Below, piece by piece: positions 55,425-64,000 of a DNA stretch of 64,000 bases. The position numbers and the translations under genes are program-made. Below the pieces are notes generated by a model. That model was not told the DNA's origin and ran no database searches. It saw only the letters and a program-made list of their open reading frames with translations. The stretch is taken from assembly GCF_016908325.1 (NCBI RefSeq), contig NZ_JAFBDR010000009.1, positions 62,001 to 126,000 on the forward strand, read 5' to 3'. The stretch comes from Aquibacillus albus (lineage in GTDB: Bacteria > Bacillota > Bacilli > Bacillales > Amphibacillaceae). The number at the start of each line of letters is the position of its first letter. Within the stretch, counting starts at the first letter, position 1.

Positions 55425-56347
55425 GTCAAAAGCTACTTGAAGTTAAAAACTTAAAGCAACATTTTAAAACGGGCCGACGTAGTGTGGTTAAGGCTGTTGA
55501 TGGTATTTCCTTTGATATTTACAAAGGGGAAACATTTGGGTTAGTTGGTGAATCTGGATGCGGAAAATCAACTACTGGTCGTACGATTATTCGGTTATAT
55601 GAAGCCACAGATGGCGATGTGATTTTTAATGGTATCAATGTTCATGATAAAAAATCAAAATCTCATTTGAAGGAATTTAACCAGAAGATGCAAATGATAT
55701 TCCAAGATCCTTATGCATCGCTAAATCCGAGAATGACTGTTCTAGATATTATTGCTGAGGGGCTAGATGTTCACGGTTTAGTTAAAAATGAAAAAGAGCG
55801 TAAAAAAAGAGTAGAGGATTTACTTGAACAGGTTGGTTTAAATAAGGAACATGCGAATCGATATCCACATGAGTTTAGCGGCGGTCAAAGACAGAGAATC
55901 GGTATCGCCAGAGCACTAGCGGTAGATCCTGAGTTTATTATTGCGGACGAGCCTATCTCTGCTTTGGATGTATCCATTCAAGCACAAGTGGTTAACCTGC
56001 TAAAAGATTTACAAGAACAGTATGATTTAACTTATCTGTTTATTGCACATGATTTATCAATGGTTAAATATATCAGTGATCGTATTGGAGTTATGTATTT
56101 CGGGAAATTGGTGGAATTAGCTGACAGTGATGAATTATATAAAAACCCAGTTCATCCTTATACCAAATCTTTATTATCTGCTATTCCATTACCAGATCCT
56201 GATTACGAACGAACTCGTAATCGAATTGTGTACGATCCAAACCAGCACGACACAACGGAAGAGCCTGAATTACGAGAAATCAGTCCAAATCACTGGGTAT
56301 TATGTACAACAAAAGAATTTGAAGCTTACAAGCAAGAATTAAAATAG
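55421..56347 (+). CDS. oppF: Oligopeptide ABC transporter ATPase OppF
   Basis: This 308-residue ATPase has Walker A GESGCGKS (43-50), signature SGGQRQRI, Walker B FIIADEPISALD and the C-terminal block HPYTKSLLSAIPLPDPDYER. It forms a heterodimer with OppD. The start overlaps the oppD stop (ATGA) behind GGAGGGG. It ends the operon, followed by a terminator. Confidence 0.96.
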   Translation: MSQKLLEVKNLKQHFKTGRRSVVKAVDGISFDIYKGETFGLVGESGCGKSTTGRTIIRLYEATDGDVIFNGINVHDKKSKSHLKEFNQKMQMIFQDPYASLNPRMTVLDIIAEGLDVHGLVKNEKERKKRVEDLLEQVGLNKEHANRYPHEFSGGQRQRIGIARALAVDPEFIIADEPISALDVSIQAQVVNLLKDLQEQYDLTYLFIAHDLSMVKYISDRIGVMYFGKLVELADSDELYKNPVHPYTKSLLSAIPLPDPDYERTRNRIVYDPNQHDTTEEPELREISPNHWVLCTTKEFEAYKQELK

Positions 56348-56372
56348 TAACGAAAGCTACATGGATAACTAT

Positions 56373-56412
56373 AAATCCCCCCTGCCGATTTTTGTGTAGG
56401 GGAAATTTTTTT
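56373..56412 (+). terminator. Terminator of the opp operon
   Basis: CCCC and GGGG with flanking A/T pairs form the stem, followed by seven Ts. Confidence 0.6.
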
Positions 56413-56446
56413 GCACTAACGAAAAGGGGTCTGACCCCTGCAAAAA
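56410..56446. repeat. GGGGTCTGACCCC palindrome, copy 4
   Basis: Core at 56426-56438; outer TTTTGCA and TGCAAAA pair as a further inverted arm. It follows the opp terminator. Confidence 0.7.
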
Positions 56447-56538
56447 ATTCCAAAAAAAACTTACAAAAATTCATACTATTAAGCATGATTCAATTATATA
56501 ATAGAGGTAAATACAACATTGGGAGTTTGATTAGTAAA

Positions 56539-57756
56539 ATGGGGGAAATTCGACAAAAACTTATTTACTTCACGCTTTTTCTTGTCCTGCTTTTTTTAAT
56601 ACCTGCTCAAATGGAAGCTGCCTCTGAAGATGAGGTAAAGATGGTGAAGATGCATGAATCAAGGATAACAAATCTGCAACCACTCATGGTACCCGAGAAG
56701 ATTAGCAGGTTTTATTATGATTCAGGGTTAGAATTTACTTATCCAGATGCTGTGCGAGGAATTTATGTAACTGGTCCAGTAGCAGGAGGAAGTCGTTTTC
56801 AAGAAATACTTGATTTAGTAGAAAATACTGATTTGAATGCAATGGTTATAGATGTAAAAGAAGATAATGGTAACCTGACTTTTCGTCCCGAAGAGGGTTC
56901 TCCTTATGAGGAGTTTGCGCATAACTACATCTCTGAACCTAGAGAAATGCTAGAGCTGTTAGAAGAGAAGGGTATTTATCCAATTGCTAGAATTGTGGTC
57001 TTCAAGGATACTTTATTAGCCGAGAAACGTCCTGACCTTTCCTTTACGAAGGATGGTCAGGTGTGGAAAAATGGAAGACAGGAAGCATTTGTTAGTCCTT
57101 ATCAAAAAGAGGTTTGGGAATATAATGTAGAAATTGCAAAGATGGCAGCAGAACTAGGCTTCCAGGATATTCAATTTGATTATGTAAGATTTCCAGAGGG
57201 GTTTGAAAAAAGGGACGAAATACTGACATATAGTGAAGGAGATTATGCAAATTCAGATTTAAACGGTATTAAAAAACGGGTGGAAGCCGTAACAGACTTT
57301 GTTAAATATGCAAAATCTGAATTAGAATATTATGATGTGGACGTTTCAGTTGATATATTTGGATATTCCGCGACAATTGAAGAAACACCAGGAATTGGGC
57401 AAAACTTCACTAAGATATCAGAAAACGTAGATGTTATATCATCTATGATTTATCCTAGTCATTGGACCGCATACTTTGGAATTGATTTCCCTGATAAAGA
57501 GCCTTATCGCTTAGTTACAGAGTATTCGAAAGTTGAAAATGAAGTATTGGGTAAATTAGAAAATCCACCTACTTCTAGACCGTGGATTCAAGATTTTGAG
57601 GCACCATGGTTATATACCGGACCTGCAACAGAGTATGGTATAGCGGAAGTAGAAGCACAAATTAAAGCATTAAATGAGAATGGAATTGAAGAATTTCTCA
57701 TTTGGAATCCTGTAAATAGATATACACCTGGTGTTGATTACACACCATTAGATTAA
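56539..57756 (+). CDS. Secreted putative glycoside hydrolase (DUF4015)
   Basis: This roughly 405-residue protein has a signal peptide (cleavage near QMEAAS, about residue 27) and a TIM-barrel DUF4015 domain (about 70-395). Family blocks are RGIYVTGPVAGG, NAMVIDVKEDNG, FQDIQFDYVRFPEG (likely catalytic Asp) and FLIWNPVNRYTPG. The substrate, perhaps a wall or matrix glycan, is unknown. The start is uncertain: this ATG has GGGAG 13 bases upstream, while in-frame TTG 56527 and ATG 56485 are alternatives. Confidence 0.8.
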   Translation: MGEIRQKLIYFTLFLVLLFLIPAQMEAASEDEVKMVKMHESRITNLQPLMVPEKISRFYYDSGLEFTYPDAVRGIYVTGPVAGGSRFQEILDLVENTDLNAMVIDVKEDNGNLTFRPEEGSPYEEFAHNYISEPREMLELLEEKGIYPIARIVVFKDTLLAEKRPDLSFTKDGQVWKNGRQEAFVSPYQKEVWEYNVEIAKMAAELGFQDIQFDYVRFPEGFEKRDEILTYSEGDYANSDLNGIKKRVEAVTDFVKYAKSELEYYDVDVSVDIFGYSATIEETPGIGQNFTKISENVDVISSMIYPSHWTAYFGIDFPDKEPYRLVTEYSKVENEVLGKLENPPTSRPWIQDFEAPWLYTGPATEYGIAEVEAQIKALNENGIEEFLIWNPVNRYTPGVDYTPLD

Positions 57757-57762
57757 AAAGTG

Positions 57763-57794
57763 AAGGCTCTTACCGACAAGGTGAGAGCCTTTTG
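57763..57794 (+). terminator. Terminator after DUF4015 gene
   Basis: AAGGCTCTTACC pairs with GGTGAGAGCCTT around a five-base loop. Confidence 0.8.
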
Positions 57795-57878
57795 TTCTGG
57801 TCAGGAAATTATTTGAGTGTGTACTTTTGAAAAAAATAGGATAATTAAGTAAGAATTCGGGAAAAGATAAGCATGAAT

Positions 57879-57907
57879 TTAACATGTTTGGTATTTTCCG
57901 TTATAAT
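57879..57907 (+). promoter_or_regulatory. yjbC promoter
   Basis: TTAACA, 17 bases, TATAAT, about 33 bases before the yjbC start. Confidence 0.65.
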
Positions 57908-57940
57908 AAAATAAGAAAACATAAACAAGGGAGTAGATCC

Positions 57941-58525
57941 ATGAATTGGTATGAAAAATTAAATGAGTATTTTCCAATTGAAGAAATGAAGTCAAAAGAA
58001 CATATGGAAATGCTATTAAAAGAAAAAGGTGATGTTTATCATAAGGATGAAGGTCCGCATCACGTATTAATGTATGCTGAGTTTGAATCGTTTATTTTTA
58101 TAGATTATGTTTATGTATCGGCAAAATCGAGAGGCCAAGGATTAGGGCACAAGCTTATGGAAAAGTTGAAAGCTAAAAATAAACCAATTATTTTAGAAGT
58201 AGAACCATTTGATTATGAGGATACTGATTCAGAAAAAAGACTTCGTTTTTATCAACGTGAAGGGTTTATCCATGCACAGTCTATAGGCTATAACCGACGT
58301 TCTTTAGCTACAAACGAAAACAACCCAATGGAAATATTATACTGGACACCAGAAGATGAGGATGAAGAAACTATTTATAAGAAAATGAAGAAAATGTACG
58401 AGGACATTCATACTTATAAGGATGAACAATTATATGGAAAATCGTATCAGCCAGTTGATGAGGTTTTGACTTATGATGATGGGCGTGATGCGGATAATAT
58501 TTTTGGAGGCATAAAAGAAAAATAA
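57941..58525 (+). CDS. yjbC: GNAT-family acetyltransferase YjbC
   Basis: This 194-residue protein has a GNAT core with the acetyl-CoA loop VYVSAKSRGQGLGHKLME (about 65-82) and FYQREGF. B. subtilis YjbC (about 192) lies directly upstream of spx, as here, and is a stress-linked protein of unknown substrate. AAGGGAG is placed nine bases before the ATG; the longer frame from 57884 contains the -10 box. Confidence 0.88.
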   Translation: MNWYEKLNEYFPIEEMKSKEHMEMLLKEKGDVYHKDEGPHHVLMYAEFESFIFIDYVYVSAKSRGQGLGHKLMEKLKAKNKPIILEVEPFDYEDTDSEKRLRFYQREGFIHAQSIGYNRRSLATNENNPMEILYWTPEDEDEETIYKKMKKMYEDIHTYKDEQLYGKSYQPVDEVLTYDDGRDADNIFGGIKEK

Positions 58526-58945
58526 GTAACTTGTTCATTGCAAAGGGGAAACCTTATGGGAAAGCCCCTTTGCTCTACTAAGATTAAAAAGGAAAGGGTT
58601 TTCTTCATAAATTTTAATAAAAAAGGGTTTAATGTTAATGGGATAGGGGTAAGGTAATCAATAATGAAGCTACTTTATCACGGTGAATAATTGTCGGTGA
58701 GACAACTCCTTCAAAACTCAAAAGAAATGTAAATGGAGGAAGGAAGAAATTCTTACTGATATGACGTTTCACTTTCTAAAAATATGTCAATTATATTAAA
58801 AGTTTTTAGATACCCTATCCTTGTATTGACAAATGTAGTATACTTGTACATAGAAGAGTTGTTTAAAGTTATTTTAATTTAATAAATTCTTCAATGTCTA
58901 TGAAATGATTATAAATTAAATTTGCATATTGAGGAGTGAAGTTCC
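58526..58945. other. Long regulatory gap before spx
   Basis: The 420-base region holds the yjbC hairpin and AT-rich leader sequence. TTGACA at 58826-58831 with a weak CATAGA 17 bases on, and TATACT at 58839, are the only promoter-like pieces. B. subtilis spx has several promoters and two repressors here; I see no clear PerR or YodB site. Confidence 0.4.
58540..58573. terminator. Hairpin after yjbC
   Basis: GCAAAGGGG pairs perfectly with CCCCTTTGC around a 16-base loop; no T run follows. Confidence 0.5.
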
Positions 58946-59341
58946 ATGGTAACACTTTATACCTCACCAAGTTGTACATCTTGCCGAAAAGCAAAAGCAT
59001 GGTTAGAAGAGCACGATATCCCGTTTACAGAAAGAAATATTTTTTCTGATGCACTTACACTTGATGAAATTAAAGAGATATTGAGAATGACAGAAGATGG
59101 TACGGATGAGATTATATCTACAAGATCAAAAGTCTTTCAAAAGTTGGATATGAACTTAGATCAATTGCCATTGAAGGATCTGTTTAATTTGATTCAAGAA
59201 AACCCAGGGCTATTGCGTAGACCAATTATTCTTGATGAGAAACGACTTCAAGTTGGATATAATGAAGATGAAATTAGACGTTTCCTTCCTAGAACAGTTC
59301 GTACATTTCAATTGCGAGAAGCGCAACGAATGGTTAATTAA
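58946..59341 (+). CDS. spx: Transcriptional regulator Spx
   Basis: This 131-residue ArsC-like regulator binds the RNA polymerase alpha C-terminal domain and redirects transcription under thiol stress. It has the redox switch Cys10-Thr-Ser-Cys13, the conserved Gly-Arg region near STRS and [21 protein letters not shown]. The length is exactly that of B. subtilis SpxA. GAGGAG precedes the ATG. It ends RMVN where ClpXP-sensitive LAN-type ends are usual. MecA, whose partner ClpC shares adaptors and substrates with this network, follows. Confidence 0.97.
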   Translation: MVTLYTSPSCTSCRKAKAWLEEHDIPFTERNIFSDALTLDEIKEILRMTEDGTDEIISTRSKVFQKLDMNLDQLPLKDLFNLIQENPGLLRRPIILDEKRLQVGYNEDEIRRFLPRTVRTFQLREAQRMVN

Positions 59342-59345
59342 GTGT

Positions 59346-59378
59346 AACGCAGGTCTTTTACACAAGATCTGCGTTTTT
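59346..59378 (+). terminator. Terminator of spx
   Basis: AACGCAGGTCTT pairs with AGATCTGCGTT (one mismatch) and is followed by five Ts. Confidence 0.8.
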
Positions 59379-59393
59379 CATTCATTTGACGTT

Positions 59394-59428
59394 TCTAGAA
59401 AAATTTATAAAATCCATGTTTTTCTAGA
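59394..59428. repeat. Inverted repeat between spx and mecA
   Basis: TCTAGAAAAA and TTTTTCTAGA are perfect arms around a 15-base A/T-rich loop. Confidence 0.5.
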
Positions 59429-59677
59429 CGAATATAGGATGACAAAAGTAGAAGAATAAGTTAAAATATATATTTAATATATACTCCTAATTTTATAAAA
59501 ATAGCTTGTCTCACAACATCATTTTGTATGAAATTAGGCATTTATATTTTCAATTAGCCTTTTTTTATCATAAAATAGAAGTAAATGAATTACAATCATG
59601 ATAAGGTGTAAGTAGGAGTAGAAAGCTAGGTGAAGTTATCCCTTCCACCTAATATCTTTAGAAGGGAGAGTTGTTAA

Positions 59678-60358
59678 ATGGAAATAGAAAGAATAAATGA
59701 GAACACGGTGAAATTTTATATTTCCTATTTAGACATTGAAGACCGTGGATTTGATCGAGAAGAAATTTGGTATAATCGCGAGAAAAGTGAACAACTATTT
59801 TGGCAAGTAATGGACGAAGTGAATTACAATGAAGACGATTTTAATATAGATGGCCCACTATGGATTCAAGTTCAAGCGTTAGATAAAGGGTTAGAAATTG
59901 TTGTTACAAAAGCGCAAATTTCAAAGGATGGCCAGAATTTAGAGTTGCCAACGGAGAGTGGCAAAACGATTGATTTACCTGTTGATGAGAAAATTGAGTC
60001 CTTGTTAGATGAGAAGTTTGGAAATGAAGAAGAAATTGACGACGACATCATTGCTATGGAAGACTTATCTTTTATCATAAGCTTTTCAGATTTTGAGGAT
60101 ATCATTCAATTAAGTCACTATTTTCCATTAGTGGAAGGGCTGACAGATGGTTTATATCATTATGAAGATAAGTTCTTGCTTCTATTGCAATTCGATGACG
60201 AACAGTTAACGGATGAAGAACAAGAAGATGTATTAAGCCAAGTTCTTGAATTTGGTCAAGAATCAACCGTTACAATACACGTTCTTCAAGAATATGGTAA
60301 AGAGATTTTTGAAGATACAGCATTGTCACAAGTTAAACATCATTTTCCAATTGATTAG
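59678..60358 (+). CDS. mecA: Adaptor protein MecA
   Basis: This 226-residue adaptor targets ComK and other substrates to ClpCP. The N-terminal substrate-binding domain begins MEIERINENTVKFYISYLDIEDRGF; a charged acidic linker (about 90-125) leads to the C-terminal ClpC-binding domain ending TALSQVKHHFPID. Length is near B. subtilis MecA (218). AAGGGAGAG precedes the ATG. It is followed by coiA, matching B. subtilis order spx-mecA-coiA-pepF. Confidence 0.96.
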   Translation: MEIERINENTVKFYISYLDIEDRGFDREEIWYNREKSEQLFWQVMDEVNYNEDDFNIDGPLWIQVQALDKGLEIVVTKAQISKDGQNLELPTESGKTIDLPVDEKIESLLDEKFGNEEEIDDDIIAMEDLSFIISFSDFEDIIQLSHYFPLVEGLTDGLYHYEDKFLLLLQFDDEQLTDEEQEDVLSQVLEFGQESTVTIHVLQEYGKEIFEDTALSQVKHHFPID

Positions 60359-60360
60359 GA

Positions 60361-60391
60361 AGGCATTCGAGAGATCGAGTGTCTTTTTTTT
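60361..60391 (+). terminator. Terminator after mecA
   Basis: GGCATTCGA pairs with TCGAGTGTC (one wobble) around a four-base loop, followed by eight Ts. Confidence 0.8.
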
Positions 60392-60472
60392 GACTATCAA
60401 AAAATAATTAGGAATGAAGCAGGAATTTAGGGGATCCCAACGGAATTATAGTAGTTGGAGGTGATTATTACG

Positions 60473-61648
60473 ATGCTTCAAGCATTAGACCAACAAGGAG
60501 AGCTACTACTTTTGTCCAAATTAAGTCATCAAGAGATTAACAAATATAAAAAGAATGGTCGCTTTTATTGTCCTGTTTGTAAGGAAAAAGTGATCCTTAA
60601 ATCTGGAACAAAAGTTATTCCACATTTTTCACATAGACCAAATAGTACTTGCGCCAATCATAGTTCGGGAGAGGGGGAATATCATGAACGTGGAAAACTG
60701 CAACTATATGATTGGTTTATAAAACAAGGTATTGATGCCACATTGGAAACTTATCTCCCCGATATTAAACAACGCTCCGATATATTACTTCGAATAAATA
60801 AAAAAGTAATTGCTATCGAGTTTCAATGTGCTCGTATGACAGAAACGGAATTTTTGAAACGTAATAATGGTTATCACCAACAAAAGATAACACCGATATG
60901 GATTCTTGGAGGTACACGAATGAATCGAATCGGAAAATCCCAGGTATCTTTAGGGCATTATGAATTACTTTTCCAGCATCAATTTTCTGTAGGATTCCCC
61001 AGCACCATTTACTTTTACTGTTCCAATACAAAAAAATTATCTATTATTCAACATGTGCAATCTACAGGTAGAAAAAAAGCTTTTGCCTCTATTTCCTTTC
61101 ATGAACTAGCTAGCTTACCATTTAAACGACTATTTTCACCAACTGCATTTCCTCTAGAATTATATACAAACTGGCTTCAAGAAAAACATCGATGGCGATT
61201 AAACCCTACCCTTTATCTATCTAAAAAAGAGAAAAACTGGAGAGATTGGTTATATGTAAATTTTCGTCTCTATCCTTGTTTTTTACCATCAATCATTCAT
61301 TTACCAGTCCCTAGTCAATTTGCGATGAATAGTTCACCTTGGATCTGGCAAAGTATTTTGTATTTAGATGTGCTTCTGAAAAATGAAAAAGTGTCCTTGA
61401 AACAGTGTTATATTCGACTGAAAGATCACTTTTCCTCATCCTATTTTCCTCTGATAAAAGCTACAATCAACCCAATTCATGAGTACTTGGTGCTACTGGA
61501 AAAACTTCAATTTATAACATGTATAGAAGATTCCTACATGTTAATTAAAAAAGCAAATGTTCCTAACACGATAGAAACTGGAATAAAGGATGATAGGGAA
61601 ATTATCGATAAAATCATTTGTACAAGCATTGGTACGAATGATTCATAA
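60473..61648 (+). CDS. coiA: Competence protein CoiA
   Basis: This 391-residue protein is the CoiA/YjbF family needed for efficient recombination of transforming DNA. It has an N-terminal zinc-ribbon-like part (FYCPVCKEKV, Cys33/Cys36, then HFSH) and a PD-(D/E)XK-type nuclease core, RSDILL with Asp103 and AIEFQ with Glu116 and Gln118. GGAGGTGAT lies about 11 bases before the ATG. No ComK box was seen directly upstream. The C-terminal half is variable. Confidence 0.92.
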   Translation: MLQALDQQGELLLLSKLSHQEINKYKKNGRFYCPVCKEKVILKSGTKVIPHFSHRPNSTCANHSSGEGEYHERGKLQLYDWFIKQGIDATLETYLPDIKQRSDILLRINKKVIAIEFQCARMTETEFLKRNNGYHQQKITPIWILGGTRMNRIGKSQVSLGHYELLFQHQFSVGFPSTIYFYCSNTKKLSIIQHVQSTGRKKAFASISFHELASLPFKRLFSPTAFPLELYTNWLQEKHRWRLNPTLYLSKKEKNWRDWLYVNFRLYPCFLPSIIHLPVPSQFAMNSSPWIWQSILYLDVLLKNEKVSLKQCYIRLKDHFSSSYFPLIKATINPIHEYLVLLEKLQFITCIEDSYMLIKKANVPNTIETGIKDDREIIDKIICTSIGTNDS

Positions 61649-61744
61649 ATGGATTCGATATACTAATAGTGAGTGAGTAAAAAAGGATTTTTCTATTGTT
61701 TAGAGAAGTATCTATATGAAATGGCTAAAAAGGAGGATTTTATT

Positions 61745-63550
61745 TTGGCAAAAGAATTACAAACGAGGGATCAAGTTCCTGTTGAGAGAACTTGGAAATT
61801 GGAAGATATTTTTAAGACAGATGAGGAATGGGTGAAAGAGTTAGAGGATCTAAAAAAAGAGATACCTAATTTCAAAAAATTTCAGGGCAAGCTAGATGAA
61901 TCTGCTGACACATTGTATGAGCTTTTATCTTTACAGGACGAAGTTTCCGAGAGGATAGGAAAGTTATATACATACGCTCACATGAGATATGATCAGGATA
62001 CAACGAATTCGCATTATCAAGAATTAAATAGTAAAGCAGAAAATTTACTTACCAATGCATCAAGCACGATGAGTTTTATCGTTCCTGAAATTTTAGCAAT
62101 TGATGAACAAAAGCTGGATTCTTTCTTGGAGGATAAAAAGGAATTACAGCTTTATAAGAAAGCATTAAATGAAATTACTAGGAAGCGTCCTCACATTCTT
62201 AGCCAACAAGAAGAAGAATTGCTTGCAGAAGCTTCTGAGGTTACTGAAAATGCATCACAAACTTTTGGGATGTTAAACAATGCGGATTTAACGTTCCCGA
62301 AAGTAAAAAATGAAGAAGGGGAAGAAATTGAATTAACACATGGTCGTTATATTAACTTTCTTGAGTCTGATGAGCAGCGCGTTCGTAGAGATGCATTTAA
62401 AGCAATGTATGACACCTTTGGTAAATTTAAAAACACATTTTCCTCTACGTTGTCAGGTGCTATTAAAAAAGATAACTTTTATGCGAAAATACGGAATTAC
62501 GAAACAGCACGTCAATCCGCTCTAAATAACAACAATATTCCGGAAGAAGTATATGATAATCTGGTTGAGGCAGTGAATCAACGGTTACCACTTTTACAGC
62601 GTTATGTTGCTTTACGAAAAAGGGTATTACAGTTAGACGAACTGCATATGTACGACCTTTATACGCCGCTTGTTAAAAATGTGGATATGAAATTCACCTA
62701 TGAAGAAGCACAGAAGCATCTCTTAAAAGGATTGGCTCCTTTAGGAGAAGATTATGTAAATAAGTTAAAAGAAGGTTTTGAGAATCGATGGGTAGATGTA
62801 GATGAAAATAAAGGAAAAAGAAGTGGTGCTTATTCATCTGGTGCATATGGAACAAACCCTTATATATTAATGAATTGGCAGGACAATATTAATAATTTAT
62901 TTACTTTAGCACATGAATTTGGGCATTCGTTACACAGTTATTACACGAGAGAAAATCAGCCATTCCGCTATGGAAATTATTCGATTTTTGTTGCTGAAGT
63001 TGCATCGACCTGTAATGAGAATTTATTAAATGAATACATGGTGAACCAAACGACAGATGAAAAGGAAAAATTATACTTATTAAATCACTTCCTAGAAGGG
63101 TTTAGAGGGACTGTATTTAGACAAACGATGTTCGCAGAGTTTGAGCATGATATTCATATTCTTGCACAAGATGGTGAGGCGTTAACTGCAGACAAATTGA
63201 CAGAACTGTATTATGAGTTAAACAAAAAATACTTTGGTGATGATTTAATCGTTGATGAGGAGATTGGATTAGAGTGGGCTAGAATCCCCCACTTTTATTA
63301 CAATTACTATGTATATCAATACGCTACTGGTTACGCTGCAGCAACATCCTTAGCTTCACAAATATTGAAAGAGAAGGAACCTGCAGTTGAAAGGTATTTA
63401 AATTTCTTAAAAGCGGGAAACAGTGATTATCCAATTGAGGTGTTAAAGCATGCTGGGGTAGATATGACGGAAAAAGCTCCAATACTAGCTGCGCTCGATG
63501 TATTCGAAGAGAAGTTAAACGAAATGGAAAAGTTAATCGATAAAATATAA
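61745..63550 (+). CDS. pepF: Oligoendopeptidase F (PepF, M3 family)
   Basis: This 601-residue zinc metallopeptidase cleaves short peptides in the cytoplasm, so it can process Opp-imported peptides. The active site is His390-Glu-Phe-Gly-His394 in LAHEFGHSLHS, with the third ligand in the following FVAEVAST region. AAGGAGG lies eight bases before this TTG, which I take as the start; ATG 61721 in frame would place the site inside the gene. In B. subtilis overproduction of the homologue inhibits sporulation signalling. Confidence 0.94.
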   Translation: MAKELQTRDQVPVERTWKLEDIFKTDEEWVKELEDLKKEIPNFKKFQGKLDESADTLYELLSLQDEVSERIGKLYTYAHMRYDQDTTNSHYQELNSKAENLLTNASSTMSFIVPEILAIDEQKLDSFLEDKKELQLYKKALNEITRKRPHILSQQEEELLAEASEVTENASQTFGMLNNADLTFPKVKNEEGEEIELTHGRYINFLESDEQRVRRDAFKAMYDTFGKFKNTFSSTLSGAIKKDNFYAKIRNYETARQSALNNNNIPEEVYDNLVEAVNQRLPLLQRYVALRKRVLQLDELHMYDLYTPLVKNVDMKFTYEEAQKHLLKGLAPLGEDYVNKLKEGFENRWVDVDENKGKRSGAYSSGAYGTNPYILMNWQDNINNLFTLAHEFGHSLHSYYTRENQPFRYGNYSIFVAEVASTCNENLLNEYMVNQTTDEKEKLYLLNHFLEGFRGTVFRQTMFAEFEHDIHILAQDGEALTADKLTELYYELNKKYFGDDLIVDEEIGLEWARIPHFYYNYYVYQYATGYAAATSLASQILKEKEPAVERYLNFLKAGNSDYPIEVLKHAGVDMTEKAPILAALDVFEEKLNEMEKLIDKI

Positions 63551-63559
63551 TAGTAGAAT

Positions 63560-63600
63560 AAAGGGTCAGACCCCAATGATAGTAGGGTCAGACCCTTTGT
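63560..63600. repeat. GGGGTCAGACCCC palindrome, copy 5 (double)
   Basis: Two cores, GGGTCAGACCCC (63563-63574) and GGGTCAGACCC (63585-63595), flank AATGATAGTA. The outer AAAGGGTC and GACCCTTT also pair, making a larger hairpin right after pepF that may end its transcript. Confidence 0.7.
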
Positions 63601-63669
63601 TGTATATAATTTCGGCATAAAGAATTCACTCAAACCCCCCGATAAGTCAAGGTTGTCTACAATATAGAT

Positions 63670-63852
63670 TCATTTGAAGCCTTTAAACGAATTTCGATGA
63701 GAAAAAGAGAAAACCGTTAAGTAAATAGAGATGAACAACATTGGTAACGTGATAAACATAGGAATTAACCGCATCAATCCAAGAATGTTAAAGAAAAAGG
63801 CAACAACGGTGAGAGAAAGAAAGAAAATATGAGTAATGCTTGGCATCTCCAT
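63670..63852 (-). CDS. Small two-helix membrane protein, unknown
   Basis: A 60-residue protein (MEMPSITHIFFLSLTVVAFFFN, then LMRLIPMFITLPMLFISIYLTVFSFS) with two membrane helices. GGAGGAGG stands immediately upstream; ATG 63846, two codons in, has the better spacing of eight bases. The frame upstream to 63879 includes the site and is rejected. Family not recognised. Confidence 0.6.
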   Translation of the reverse strand: MEMPSITHIFFLSLTVVAFFFNILGLMRLIPMFITLPMLFISIYLTVFSFSHRNSFKGFK

Positions 63853-64000
63853 AACCTCCTCCAATCTATTGATGATCAAGCTATGGATAGTTTATGAAGG
63901 GTAGGGAGAAATTAGACGTGTGACATTTTTGTGAAAATATGAACAAAGTGGTTGCTTGATTGTATGGATAATTGCTATAGTAAGATTTGTGAGATGTAAA

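Larger units (their letters stand above)
59342..59677. other. Gap between spx and mecA
   Basis: It contains the spx terminator, a 10-bp perfect inverted repeat (59394-59428) and AT-rich leader; no gene is supported. Confidence 0.45.

Noticed and set aside
59232-59459. Open frame overlapping the end of spx
   Set aside because: It lies in another frame over spx and its terminator, without a ribosome site.

Overview
The window is a low-G+C chromosomal segment from a spore-forming member of the Bacillaceae, probably from the halotolerant Oceanobacillus/Virgibacillus/Gracilibacillus side of the family. This rests on strong AGGAGG ribosome binding sites, TTG and GTG starts, a complete gerP spore-coat germination operon with a sigma-K-like promoter, AsnO, AddAB, a T-box leader, a FapR-like operator, Spx/MecA, and gene order that follows the Bacillus subtilis yhj-yis-yit-yja-yjb arc. 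No rRNA, tRNA, CRISPR array, prophage or intact insertion sequence was seen. All assignments come from reading the sequence and recalled family knowledge; no search was run.

Layout. (1) 1-1.6 kb: a yhjD-like gene leaving the window behind a LexA-like box, a VTT-domain membrane protein (yhjE-like) and a type I signal peptidase. (2) 1.7-9.3 kb: an accessory block with a GH43 xylosidase/arabinofuranosidase-type enzyme, a DCC thiol-disulfide protein, a large secreted YcdB/YcdC plus SLH-domain protein and an intracellular GH43 endo-arabinanase (AbnB type), interspersed with intergenic repeats. (3) 9.3-11.4 kb: an atypical SDR lacking the Tyr/Lys pair and an MFS transporter. (4) 11.4-18.7 kb: addBA, with an altered P-loop in AddB. 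(5) 18.8-21.5 kb: a PadR regulator with a truncated partner, then gerPA-PF with a tandem second gerPF. (6) 21.6-28.8 kb: a DUF418/DUF2157/GDYXXLXY operon, yisL, asnO and a membrane-anchored GH13 homologue that has lost catalytic residues. (7) 28.9-40.4 kb: an SDR, a secreted beta-propeller protein, then the yitS-yitT-ipi-like-yitU-yitV-yitW arc with TerC, VOC and several very small genes added. (8) 40.5-49.3 kb: uppP, yjzD-like, yjaV-like, med, fabH-fabF, yjbA and trpS with its T-box. (9) 50-64 kb: oppABCDF, a secreted DUF4015 protein, yjbC, spx, mecA, coiA and pepF.

How the parts relate. Several loci touch DNA repair and competence (AddAB, CoiA, MecA, Med, Spx), fatty-acid and envelope supply (FabH/FabF, UppP), peptide import and turnover (Opp, PepF) and sporulation (GerP, AsnO). 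The neighbourhood lacks sbcDC after addA, comZ after med and the app operon, compared with B. subtilis as I recall it.

The most unusual signals are: two LexA-like boxes, one inside the spacer of a plus-strand promoter that is antisense to the MFS gene and points at addB; a GH13 pseudoenzyme; the AddB P-loop change; the gerPF duplication; and at least four families of dispersed intergenic repeats or palindromes. I found no clear new defence or mobile system.
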